The translations under genes were made by a program, and so were the position numbers. From NCBI GenBank assembly GCA_937886455.1, contig CALGCU010000174.1:1-11428 (forward strand): 11,428 bases of DNA, in the 5' to 3' direction. Positions 1-7,311 of the stretch are shown here, one piece after another; positions within the stretch are counted from its first letter, which is position 1; each line of letters opens with the position of its first letter. The notes beneath the pieces are model-generated. The model saw only the letters and a program-made list of their open reading frames with translations. It ran no database searches and was not told where the DNA came from. This DNA is from an uncultured Bacteroidales bacterium (GTDB lineage: Bacteria; Bacteroidota; Bacteroidia; Bacteroidales; Paludibacteraceae).

Positions 1-375
1 AAAAACACGGTGATGAATGCAGGGTTGATGAACAATCCGAACACCGGTACATCTAAATTTGAGTATCAGGAATTGCCTCAAGAAGTGGCCAAGGTGGTGT
101 ATGGAATGAAGGTGGGAGAGATTTCCGAGCCATTTACCATGATGGACCCTACTAAAAACAAGGAGGTGTGTGTGTTGGTGAAACTTAAATCCAGAACTGA
201 AACACACAAGGCCAACTTGAAAGATGATTATCAAGTGATTAAACAATACATGGAAGGACAACGCAACCAAGCATTCTTAGAGGAATGGATTCGGAAAAAA
301 CAAGCCGACACATTCATAGAAATAGCCCCTGAATGGAGAAACTGCGACTTCCAATATCCGGGATGGGTAAAATAA
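1..375 (+). CDS. Parvulin-type peptidyl-prolyl cis-trans isomerase, C-terminal part (5' end outside window)
   Basis: The reading frame is open from base 1, so the gene starts upstream; 124 residues are visible. The visible part begins inside a rotamase (parvulin) domain, with the family's pattern of an LPQEVA stretch, then a GMKVGEISEPF segment (glycine, small, Ser-x-Pro-Phe) and a beta strand with VLVKLKSR. A helical tail (HKANLKDDYQVI) follows, and the end carries the CDFQYPGW motif that I associate with Bacteroides SurA-like isomerases. In that family the protein is periplasmic and helps outer-membrane proteins fold. The next gene, an OstA-like protein, starts four bases after the stop, so the two are probably co-transcribed. 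The signal peptide and N-terminal chaperone region cannot be seen. Family assignment is fairly sure; identity with a particular SurA paralogue is not. Confidence 0.85.
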   Translation, partial: KNTVMNAGLMNNPNTGTSKFEYQELPQEVAKVVYGMKVGEISEPFTMMDPTKNKEVCVLVKLKSRTETHKANLKDDYQVIKQYMEGQRNQAFLEEWIRKKQADTFIEIAPEWRNCDFQYPGWVK

Positions 376-379
376 AAGG

Positions 380-2008
380 ATGAGAAACATCGTGAGATAT
401 GGACTGTGCGGGCTCATGATAGGCGTGGGACTAATGCTGACATGGGCACAAGACAACAGCACTGAGAAGCAAAGCAAAACAACCTTAGTGTATTTGGAAC
501 ATTCTGAAACACTCTCGTTTGACGAAGCCAACCTTCCTGAAACACAAGTGTTGAGGGGAAATGTGAGGTTTAGGCACGACAGTGCCCTACTCTATTGTGA
601 CAGTGCTTACTTCTACGAAAAGCGCAACTCATTAGATGCCTTTGGACATGTGCGGATTGTGCAAGGCGACACACTGGTGGGACATGGAGACAAACTGTTT
701 TATGACGGGAACAGAAAAATGGCACGTTTCAGGAAGAATGTAAGACTGGAAGACGGCAAAATGACACTCTACACCGATAGTTTGAACTATGACCGTCTGA
801 ATGACATTGCCTACTATTACTCCGGAGGACGTGTGTGTGACAGCGTGAACACATTGACATCTGTGTGGGGACAATACCTACCCTCCACTAAGACCGCTTC
901 ATTCAAACAGAATGTCAGATTGGTGAATCCTGACTTTACACTGATGTCGGACACACTGAACTATCACACCCAGACCAATGTGGCTGACATTGTGGGAACC
1001 ACCAAAATGATTTACCAGGAAGAAACCACCATCTATTCCACCAAGGGATGGTATAACACCCAAAATGACAAATCCATGTTGTTGAACCGCTCTGTGATAG
1101 AACATGAAGACGGAAAGACAATGACCGGAGACACCATATTCTACGACCAAAAAGAAGGATGGGGAGAGGCGTTTGGCGCTATGGAACTCACCGACTCAGC
1201 ACAACAGGTGACCCTGTGTGGCAACTACGGATATTATGAAGAAGAAACGGAATATGGATGGGCTACAGACAGCGCACTGATAGTGGACTGGTCGACACAA
1301 GACACCATGTATATGCATGCGGACAGTCTATTTATGATGAAAGACACATTGGGACAAATCATGCGAGCCTATCATCATGTGCGTATTTACCGAAATGACA
1401 TGCAAGCCATTTGCGCCTCAATGGTCTATACAGAACATGACTCGATCATACGACTCTTTGACCAACCTGTGATGTGGAACGAAGACCAACAAGTGTCGGC
1501 AGCTTATATTGAAGTGTTTATAAAAGACAGCGTGATAGACAGAGCCCACTTGGTGGAAGGGGCTTTTGTGACACGACAAGTCGATTCCATACGATTTGAC
1601 CAAATGTCAGGCAAAGAGATGTATGCCTACCTGAAAAACGGCGAAATGAGTCACATCTCCGTAAGCGGAAATGCAGAAACAGTGTTTTTCCCCCAAGAAA
1701 AGGACAGTACACTTATGGGGGTAAACATGACACAAAGTAGTTATGTAAACGTGTATATGAAGGAGGGAAAGGTGGACAAGGTGGTGCTTACAGCAGCCTC
1801 CAACGGAACGATGTATCCACTGGAACAACTGAGCAAGGAAGAAACTTTACTGAAGGGTTATTTCTGGGCAGAGCAAGAACGTCCGAAAGACAAAATGGAT
1901 GTGTTTGCACGTCCGCCACACACATTACGTCCGGGCGAAGCAATGCCCACTATGAGCGAACAAGACGAAAAAGCACTCAACAAGAAAGAACGAAAAAAGA
2001 AGAAATAG
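380..2008 (+). CDS. OstA/LptA-like lipopolysaccharide transport protein
   Basis: A 542-residue secreted protein. Residues 1-23 form a signal peptide (basic start, hydrophobic core, TWAQ end). From about residue 35 onward it shows repeated beta strands of the OstA/LptA jelly-roll type: LRGNVRFRHDSALLYCDSAYF, then a similar unit with GHVRIVQGDTLVGHGDKLFY and another with KNVRLEDGKMTLYTDSLNY, continuing to about residue 490. The end is a lysine-rich tail (KKERKKKK). Proteins of this fold bind lipopolysaccharide in the periplasm and pass it to the outer-membrane translocon. At 542 residues it is much longer than enterobacterial LptA (about 185) and lacks a recognisable LptD barrel, so it may be an extended bridge. 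It lies four bases behind the isomerase gene. AAAGG touches the ATG directly, too close to be a normal ribosome site. Alternative: N-terminal part of an LptD-type system. Confidence 0.85.
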   Translation: MRNIVRYGLCGLMIGVGLMLTWAQDNSTEKQSKTTLVYLEHSETLSFDEANLPETQVLRGNVRFRHDSALLYCDSAYFYEKRNSLDAFGHVRIVQGDTLVGHGDKLFYDGNRKMARFRKNVRLEDGKMTLYTDSLNYDRLNDIAYYYSGGRVCDSVNTLTSVWGQYLPSTKTASFKQNVRLVNPDFTLMSDTLNYHTQTNVADIVGTTKMIYQEETTIYSTKGWYNTQNDKSMLLNRSVIEHEDGKTMTGDTIFYDQKEGWGEAFGAMELTDSAQQVTLCGNYGYYEEETEYGWATDSALIVDWSTQDTMYMHADSLFMMKDTLGQIMRAYHHVRIYRNDMQAICASMVYTEHDSIIRLFDQPVMWNEDQQVSAAYIEVFIKDSVIDRAHLVEGAFVTRQVDSIRFDQMSGKEMYAYLKNGEMSHISVSGNAETVFFPQEKDSTLMGVNMTQSSYVNVYMKEGKVDKVVLTAASNGTMYPLEQLSKEETLLKGYFWAEQERPKDKMDVFARPPHTLRPGEAMPTMSEQDEKALNKKERKKKK

Positions 2009-2019
2009 GGCAAGCAAAT

Positions 2020-2082
2020 GTAACAGAACGTAATTTATTGACAAGGAATGTAACAAAAAGCCCATAACGTAACAGAAAGTAA
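2020..2082 (+). repeat. Three GTAACA-type direct repeats upstream of the barrel gene
   Basis: The 140-base gap after the OstA-like gene holds GTAACAGAACGTAA (2020-2033), the shorter GTAACAAAAAG (2050-2060) and GTAACAGAAAGTAA (2069-2082). The first and third copies differ at one base. Spacing between starts is 30 and 19 bases. The third copy ends about 20 bases before a -7-like box, where a -33 element would lie. The arrangement would suit binding sites of a transcription factor, but that is inference. The A-rich composition could give partial copies by chance. Confidence 0.45.
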
Positions 2083-2103
2083 AAACGTGCAAGAGAAATA
2101 AGC

Positions 2104-2111
2104 TATATTTG
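2104..2111 (+). promoter_or_regulatory. Candidate Bacteroidetes -7 promoter box (TATATTTG)
   Basis: TATATTTG matches the Bacteroidetes -7 consensus TAnnTTTG exactly and lies 37 bases before the ATG of the barrel gene at 2149, giving a leader of about 30 bases. No TTTG is present at the expected -33 distance; that place is occupied by the last GTAACA repeat. The promoter may therefore be weak or depend on an activator. Confidence 0.5.
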
Positions 2112-2148
2112 CACGAAAGAATAAGACAAAGATTAACAAGATAACGAT

Positions 2149-2856
2149 ATGAACAAGAAACTATTATGCTGTGTAGCTGCATGTTTATGCATGACAATGG
2201 CAAGCTACGGACAAGTGGGTGTACAAATCGGGTTTAATCAATCCATTGAACGCACAAAAGTGGGAAGCGATGGCAAATTTGAAAGTAACCCCGGACTGAA
2301 CGGATTTAAGGCCGGTGTGTTTTATGAACACAACTTCAAATATGGATTAGGAATGTATTATGGTGCAAACTATAGTTTCTTACACCATCAAAGCAAATGG
2401 AAGGGAATAGGCAACGGATGGTTTAGTCGAACACAGACCACTGCACACCATTTGGACATCCCTGTGCACTTTCAATACAAGTTGTCTATTGCAACAGACA
2501 CTTATCTGATGGCCTATGCCGGACCTACCTTCGCACTCGGATTAGGAGGGAAAGAGGCTGTAAGCACAAAAAACGGATTACCGGAGCACAATCCGCTGTT
2601 TCAACTGAACACCACCTCATACGACATGTATAAAAGAGATGCCAACAACGATGGGTTCGCCGACTTGCAACGCTTTGATTTATTACTCTCTGTGGGATTA
2701 GGATTGCAATACAAGAACATTCAAGTGAAAGGAGGATATGACTTTGGCATGCTCAATCGCTACGGCAATGCCTATATAGATGGCAGCCGTTGGTTTGACC
2801 GTCGCAATGAATGGAGTGTGAAGGTGAGTTATTTATTCGGTAAATGGAAATGGTAA
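2149..2856 (+). CDS. Outer-membrane beta-barrel protein
   Basis: A 235-residue protein with a signal peptide (residues 1 to about 21, ending SYGQ) followed by alternating polar and hydrophobic beta strands rich in glycine and aromatic residues. Examples are VGVQIGFNQSI, GFKAGVFYEHNF, LGMYYGANYSF, VHFQYKLSI, LMAYAGPTFALGLG, LLLSVGLGLQYKN, VKGGYDFGM and a last strand VKVSYLFGKWKW ending in Trp, typical of barrels recognised by the BAM machinery. A loop at residues 164-172 reads DANNDGFAD, a calcium-loop-like D-x-N-x-D-G-x-x-D pattern. The size suggests an 8-10 strand barrel; the ligand or role is unknown. A -7 box stands upstream, and the 3' end overlaps the next small gene, implying joint translation. 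Confidence 0.8.
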   Translation: MNKKLLCCVAACLCMTMASYGQVGVQIGFNQSIERTKVGSDGKFESNPGLNGFKAGVFYEHNFKYGLGMYYGANYSFLHHQSKWKGIGNGWFSRTQTTAHHLDIPVHFQYKLSIATDTYLMAYAGPTFALGLGGKEAVSTKNGLPEHNPLFQLNTTSYDMYKRDANNDGFADLQRFDLLLSVGLGLQYKNIQVKGGYDFGMLNRYGNAYIDGSRWFDRRNEWSVKVSYLFGKWKW

Positions 2857-3119
2857 ACAACAAGAAACATCCACCTTTGTGGCTATGTGTGCTCATGGAT
2901 GCCGTGGGTATGCTGTCATATTTCTCCCTATTGGCAGAATGGATGGATGTGTGTTGGGCACCCCTGTCTGCATACGTATTTTACCAAACCTTTGGCGGAA
3001 GAACGGGCAAATTGGGCGCCATGCTCAACCTATTGGAGGAATTATTGCCCTTTGCGGATATACTCCCCACCTACACGCTTGCATACCTATATCAACGATG
3101 GCAAGCAAAGAAACAATAA
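2844..3119 (+). CDS. Small conserved hydrophobic protein of unknown function
   Basis: A 91-residue protein, or 89 if translation starts at the second ATG (2850). Either start lies inside the last codons of the barrel gene (13- or 7-base overlap), suggesting translational coupling. It has no signal peptide but three hydrophobic stretches: LWLCVLMDAVGMLSYFSLL (13-31), DVCWAPLSAYVFYQTFG (35-51) and LPFADILPTYTLAYLY (68-83). Acidic residues lie within or beside them (D18, D35, D72), and GGRTGKLGA and a basic end (RWQAKKQ) make it look like a small inner-membrane protein. I recall similar short proteins (DAxGMxSY, WAPxSA, FYxTFGG, ELLPxxDxxPTxT) in other Bacteroidetes, but without a known job. Two other frames are also open here; this one is preferred for its conserved-looking motifs and the coupling. 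Confidence 0.7.
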   Translation: MEMVNNKKHPPLWLCVLMDAVGMLSYFSLLAEWMDVCWAPLSAYVFYQTFGGRTGKLGAMLNLLEELLPFADILPTYTLAYLYQRWQAKKQ

Positions 3120-3138
3120 AGCATAACAACAAGAAAAG

Positions 3139-4443
3139 ATGTATATGAAACGACTTACATGGATGGTGTTAGTAATGGGGTGTTTGATGAACATCCACGC
3201 ACAACGAACAGATAAGAAAGACTATGTGACCATTGTCATGCAACCCAATCATGAAGACTGGACATATAAAGTGAAGGAGAAAGTAGAGCTGGAAGTGAAA
3301 GTGGTGAAGCACTATTGTGCAATGAAGGATGTGGAAGTGGAGTGTAAGTGGGGTCCCGAATTAGGAAAAACCGAATGGGAACAAACTTTGCACATGAAAA
3401 ACGGAGTGGCACGCGTGACACTGGAGGGGGCAAAGACACCCGGATTTAAAACATTTACCGCCACCGCCCATGTAGATGGGAAGAAATACACCAACTATAT
3501 CAACTTAGCCTTTGAACCGGACAAGATTGAGCCCACCACACAAATGCCGAAAGACTTCAAGGAATTTTGGGAAAGCGCTATTGAGGAAGTGCGCAAAGTG
3601 CCATTTGAGCCACTGATGACACTGCAACCCCACTTGTGTACACCCCATGCCGACGTGTATCATGTGCGTTTTCAGAACACACGTAAAGGGCAATACTTAT
3701 ATGGGATGTTGGCCATACCCAAAGGAGAAGGTCCTTTTCCGGCTGTACTCAAAGTGCCGGGAGCGGGTGTGAGACCCTATGCCGGAGAAACAAATTTCTT
3801 TCCACAAGCCGGAGTGATTACACTGGAGATAGGCATACATGGCATACCTGTCAATATGGAACAACCATTGTATGACAACTTGCGCTATAATGCTTTAGCC
3901 GACTATAACACCTCACACAACGACGACAGAGATCGTTACTACTATAAGCGTGTGTACTTAGGATGTGTGCGTGCTGTAGATTTTCTATGCACCCTACCCT
4001 GTGTGGACACGACACGACTTGCAGTGTATGGGGGCAGTCAGGGAGGAGCCTTGTCTATAGTAACGGCAGCTTTGCATGAGAAGATTGTGTGTTTGTCAGC
4101 CAATTACCCCGCCCTCTGCGAAATAGCCGGATTTTATCACGGACGTGCCGGAGGGTGGCCTAAGATTTTTAAGAACAAAAACGAAGTGGCATTAGCAGAA
4201 AAAGTTCGCGTAAGTGAATACTATGATGTGGTGAACTTTGCACGGTGTGTGCATGTGCCCGGATTCTACCTATGGGGATATAATGACCAGGTGTGTTGTC
4301 CCACATCAGTGTACTCGGCCTATAATGTAATCAGCGCACCTAAAGAACGTTACTTATTCTTGGACGGAGCCCACTGGATGCACCCCGAACATCGAGAACA
4401 ACAAGCCATGTGGATAATTGACTTTTTGACAAAAGAAAAGTAA
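3139..4443 (+). CDS. Secreted acetylxylan esterase-like (CE7-type) alpha/beta hydrolase
   Basis: A 434-residue protein. A signal peptide covers residues 1-22 (ending IHAQ). About 100 residues of beta-rich Ig-like domain follow (30-128), then an alpha/beta hydrolase domain (about 135-432) resembling acetylxylan esterase/cephalosporin C deacetylase. The nucleophile motif is GGSQGG at 298-303 with Ser300. The acid is probably Asp383 in WGYNDQVCCPTS, and the base probably His412 in DGAHWMHPEH. This family removes O-acetyl groups from sugars; location is periplasm or cell surface. The start could also be the ATG at 3145 (MKR), which gives a more usual signal peptide. It sits 19 bases after the small membrane gene and 19 before lpxB, an unusual place for a xylan enzyme, so the natural substrate may be an envelope glycan. 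The family is sure; the substrate is not. Confidence 0.82.
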   Translation: MYMKRLTWMVLVMGCLMNIHAQRTDKKDYVTIVMQPNHEDWTYKVKEKVELEVKVVKHYCAMKDVEVECKWGPELGKTEWEQTLHMKNGVARVTLEGAKTPGFKTFTATAHVDGKKYTNYINLAFEPDKIEPTTQMPKDFKEFWESAIEEVRKVPFEPLMTLQPHLCTPHADVYHVRFQNTRKGQYLYGMLAIPKGEGPFPAVLKVPGAGVRPYAGETNFFPQAGVITLEIGIHGIPVNMEQPLYDNLRYNALADYNTSHNDDRDRYYYKRVYLGCVRAVDFLCTLPCVDTTRLAVYGGSQGGALSIVTAALHEKIVCLSANYPALCEIAGFYHGRAGGWPKIFKNKNEVALAEKVRVSEYYDVVNFARCVHVPGFYLWGYNDQVCCPTSVYSAYNVISAPKERYLFLDGAHWMHPEHREQQAMWIIDFLTKEK

Positions 4444-4462
4444 TCTATACAGCAACAAAAGG

Positions 4463-5635
4463 ATGAAGTATTTTCTCATAGCCGGAGAGGCTTCCGGAGA
4501 TATGCATGGAGCACATCTCATAGAAGCCCTGAAACGACAAGACCCAACAGCAGAGTTGGTGGGATTGGGAGGCGACCTTATGCAAGAACAAGGCATGACA
4601 CTTGTTCAGCACTATCGAGAGATGGCCTTTATGGGCTTTGTGGCTGTGGTGCGTCACTTGCCACAAGTAATGAGAAATATGCGCAAGGCTAAAGAAGCCA
4701 TACTGAAATACCAACCTGATGTTTTGATATTAATTGACTATCCGAGTTTTAACCTACGGATAGCACGCTTTACAAAAAAGAACTTGAGATGTGAAGTGTG
4801 TTACTATATATCACCAAAACTATGGGCTTGGAAAGCATACCGCATCAAGGATATCCGTAGGTATGTGGACAAGATGTACACCATTTTTCCTTTTGAAACA
4901 GATTATTACGCCCAACACAATTATAAAGTGAACTATGTGGGCAATCCCACACAAGAAACCATTGACAAGTATCTTGCAAGTCCGGCGGATGAAGCAGGGT
5001 TTAGGGCAAAACATGGATTAGATGAACGTCCTATCATAGCCCTACTGGCGGGGAGTCGTCATCAGGAAATCAGTGCTTGTTTGCCCAAGATGGTGAAAGT
5101 AGCCAAACAATTTCCACATTATCAAGCCATCATAGCCGGTGCACCCGGTGTAGAAGAGTCGTTGTATGGGACATTGGCAAGGGGAGTGAAAGTAGTGAGC
5201 GGTTGTACCTATGACCTATTGCGTTATGCGACAGTGGCTGTGGTTAACTCCGGTACTGCCACACTGGAGACCGCATTACTGAATGTGCCACAGGTGGTGG
5301 TGTATCATGTGATGGGCGGACGAGTGAGTTATTTCCTCAAGGAATGTTTTATACATACTCGCTATATATCCTTGGTGAACATTATAGCCGGAAGAGAGGT
5401 GGTGAGAGAACTCATTGCGCACCTATTTACAGAAGAAAATCTATACAAAGAAATAAAAGCGCTGCTCACAAATGAAACTTATCGAGGCACTGTGAGGGAA
5501 GGATATGCAGATGTGAGAAAGGCATTAGGGAAAGAGGTAGCCGCCGAAAACACAGCACAGGACATTGTGAACAGGAACATAAAAAAAAGAGATAATATGA
5601 TTTTAGAAGGTAGAATTACACCCAATAGGGAATAA
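4463..5635 (+). CDS. lpxB: Lipid A disaccharide synthase
   Basis: A 390-residue GT19 glycosyltransferase. It joins UDP-2,3-diacylglucosamine and lipid X (2,3-diacylglucosamine 1-phosphate) to form the tetraacyl disaccharide 1-phosphate of lipid A, at the inner face of the cytoplasmic membrane. Family motifs are in order: AGEASGD (7-13), IDYPSFN (91-97), YISPKLWAW (115-123), VGNP (159-162), LAGSRHQEI (195-203), SGTATLE (263-269) and ISLVNIIAGREVVREL (302-317). Length matches the family (about 380-390). No signal peptide is expected or seen. The last 14 residues, after a run of eight A residues at 5581-5588, look unrelated to the core. An OstA-like transport gene upstream in the same block agrees with a lipopolysaccharide role. 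Flanking genes differ from the surE-lpxB order that I recall in Bacteroides. Confidence 0.96.
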   Translation: MKYFLIAGEASGDMHGAHLIEALKRQDPTAELVGLGGDLMQEQGMTLVQHYREMAFMGFVAVVRHLPQVMRNMRKAKEAILKYQPDVLILIDYPSFNLRIARFTKKNLRCEVCYYISPKLWAWKAYRIKDIRRYVDKMYTIFPFETDYYAQHNYKVNYVGNPTQETIDKYLASPADEAGFRAKHGLDERPIIALLAGSRHQEISACLPKMVKVAKQFPHYQAIIAGAPGVEESLYGTLARGVKVVSGCTYDLLRYATVAVVNSGTATLETALLNVPQVVVYHVMGGRVSYFLKECFIHTRYISLVNIIAGREVVRELIAHLFTEENLYKEIKALLTNETYRGTVREGYADVRKALGKEVAAENTAQDIVNRNIKKRDNMILEGRITPNRE

Positions 5636-5640
5636 TTGAT

Positions 5641-5648
5641 TATCTTCG
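5641..5648 (+). promoter_or_regulatory. Possible weak -7 box (TATCTTCG)
   Basis: In the 35-base gap between lpxB and the LysM gene, TATCTTCG differs from the Bacteroidetes -7 consensus TAnnTTTG at one base and is followed by the CA often seen there. No -33 TTTG is present upstream. It may give an internal start for the LysM gene, 23 bases before its ATG, or be chance. Confidence 0.3.
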
Positions 5649-5670
5649 CAAACTAAATAAAAGAAACTGT

Positions 5671-7311
5671 ATGAACTGCATGAAACGTATAGGAATTGTG
5701 TGCATATTGGCAATGGGATGGAGTCTATTTCTCATGTCACAAACAACCGACTATCAACTCTACGAAGTGAAACGTAGTGAAGGATGGTATCGTGTGAGCA
5801 AGAAGTTTGACATATCACAAGAAGAGCTTAAGGCCGCCAATCCACAATGTGGCGAATCACTCCGCTTGGGAGACACATTGCGCATTCCGGTGAAGAAGCG
5901 ACCCGCCACAGTAACCATCAAACCTTCTCATACAGACACTGTTCACTATGTGACACATACTCTTCAACCCAAAGAGACCCTTTATGGTTTGAGTAAACGA
6001 TATGGGGTGAGCATAGAAGAAATCATTCGATGGAATGGAGACAAAACATCTCGCATGGCAATAGGGACACAACTGCGCATTCCTCAGCCCAAAGCGCAAC
6101 AAGTAAAAGCCGTCATTGCAGATACTGTACGTGTGATACGTCCGGTGGTGAATTCCGATGTGTCAAACGGACTATTTACCCCCATAACATCCAAACAGGG
6201 AGAGGATGACAGCATACCTGCATTAACTCCAACAGAACTACCCATACGCATAGCACTCCTGCTACCCTTTATGTTAGATGCAGCAGGCCAAGACGCAACA
6301 CGTGCTCGCTTTGTGGAGTTTTATGAAGGGGCTTTATTGGCTGTGAAAGACGCCAAACAACAAGGCGTGAATATAGAGTTACACACTTTTGATGTGGAGA
6401 AAAGCGACCTGAAAGTGCAGTTGCTACTACGACAGCCCCAACTAAAACTGATGGATGCCATTATAGGACCGGCATATCCCGCACAAGTGGAATATATCTC
6501 CAATTTTGCCTTTGACAATAAAATCAACACATTTATACCCTTCACATCAGAAGTGCCGTCATTGCAAATCAATCCATATTTATTTCAATTTAACGTACCT
6601 TCCAACTATGAAGCCGAATGTTTGGCAAGTGTACTTATGAAGGAGCGACCGGCAGCCAACTATATATTGGTGAATAATGGTGGAAACGCAACATCTTTAG
6701 GAAAGAAAGTAGCAAAAGAATTAGAAGCACATGCCGTAAAAGTGAACCACCTTTCCATTCCGACAGACGAATTAGACACATTGCGCCACTACTTACATGA
6801 GGAGTTGACCAATGTTGTGATATTCTCCGACAATCGATATGCCTACGCGAAGCCCTATCTTGAAAAACTATACGAATGGAGAAACCTACCTACAGAGGTA
6901 GTGGGAGGATGTATGTGGCAAGCACATGAAGCCGAAATAGGAGTGCCCTACTATTATTCATCCTTATTCTTGCCCTCAGCAGGAATGTTACGCAAAGAAA
7001 GATATATAGCTAATTTCAATCACTATTTCACACATAGTTTGTCATGCTATTACCCTCGCTTTGACATGTTGGGCTATGACCTCACCAGCATGATTATCCG
7101 AGCCATAAATCAATACGGTGCCGGCGGGTTGCAAGAACACATGTCGGACATTAAGCACAAAGGCATACAATCAGACATCACGTTTGTTCGTTCTAATCCG
7201 ATGGGCGGTTATGTCAATTTACTACTGAATATACAGCGCTATGACAATGGTGCCACCCGCACCTTGCAGCACTTTGAAGGAAGTCCATCATCCACATCAG
7301 TTGCTCCATAA
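5671..7311 (+). CDS. Secreted protein with two LysM domains and a type 1 periplasmic-binding-like domain
   Basis: A 546-residue protein. The signal peptide is residues 1-24 (ending LMSQ); the ATG at 5680 is an alternative start. LysM 1 spans about 29-73 (YEVKRSEGWYRVSKKF ... LGDTLRIP) and LysM 2 about 93-137 (YVTHTLQPKETLYGLSKRY ... IGTQLRIP). These domains bind N-acetylglucosamine-containing glycans, here presumably peptidoglycan. A linker (140-188) leads to a domain resembling PBP1/amino-acid-binding proteins (about 190-525): IRIALLLPF, FYEGALLAVKDA, DAIIGPAYPAQV, INTFIPFTSEV and NVVIFSDN. The architecture is familiar in Bacteroidetes, usually annotated as a LysM or ABC-transporter substrate-binding protein. 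There is no permease nearby, so import is unlikely. A structural or regulatory envelope role is more plausible, recalling that LpoA of Escherichia coli, an activator of a peptidoglycan synthase, also carries a PBP1-like fold. It shares one base with the next gene. Confidence 0.85.
   Translation: MNCMKRIGIVCILAMGWSLFLMSQTTDYQLYEVKRSEGWYRVSKKFDISQEELKAANPQCGESLRLGDTLRIPVKKRPATVTIKPSHTDTVHYVTHTLQPKETLYGLSKRYGVSIEEIIRWNGDKTSRMAIGTQLRIPQPKAQQVKAVIADTVRVIRPVVNSDVSNGLFTPITSKQGEDDSIPALTPTELPIRIALLLPFMLDAAGQDATRARFVEFYEGALLAVKDAKQQGVNIELHTFDVEKSDLKVQLLLRQPQLKLMDAIIGPAYPAQVEYISNFAFDNKINTFIPFTSEVPSLQINPYLFQFNVPSNYEAECLASVLMKERPAANYILVNNGGNATSLGKKVAKELEAHAVKVNHLSIPTDELDTLRHYLHEELTNVVIFSDNRYAYAKPYLEKLYEWRNLPTEVVGGCMWQAHEAEIGVPYYYSSLFLPSAGMLRKERYIANFNHYFTHSLSCYYPRFDMLGYDLTSMIIRAINQYGAGGLQEHMSDIKHKGIQSDITFVRSNPMGGYVNLLLNIQRYDNGATRTLQHFEGSPSSTSVAP

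Noticed and set aside
2038..2066. TTGACA at 2038 as an E. coli-type -35 box
   Set aside because: No TATAAT-like box lies 17 bases downstream, and the organism's other promoters look like the Bacteroidetes type.
2879..3148. Two alternative open + frames over the small membrane protein
   Set aside because: Their translations have no motif or membrane pattern, and the 2844 frame is coupled to the barrel gene and resembles known short proteins.
5671..7311. Substrate-binding component of an amino-acid ABC transporter
   Set aside because: The PBP1-like fold is present, but two LysM domains precede it, and no permease or ATPase gene is nearby.
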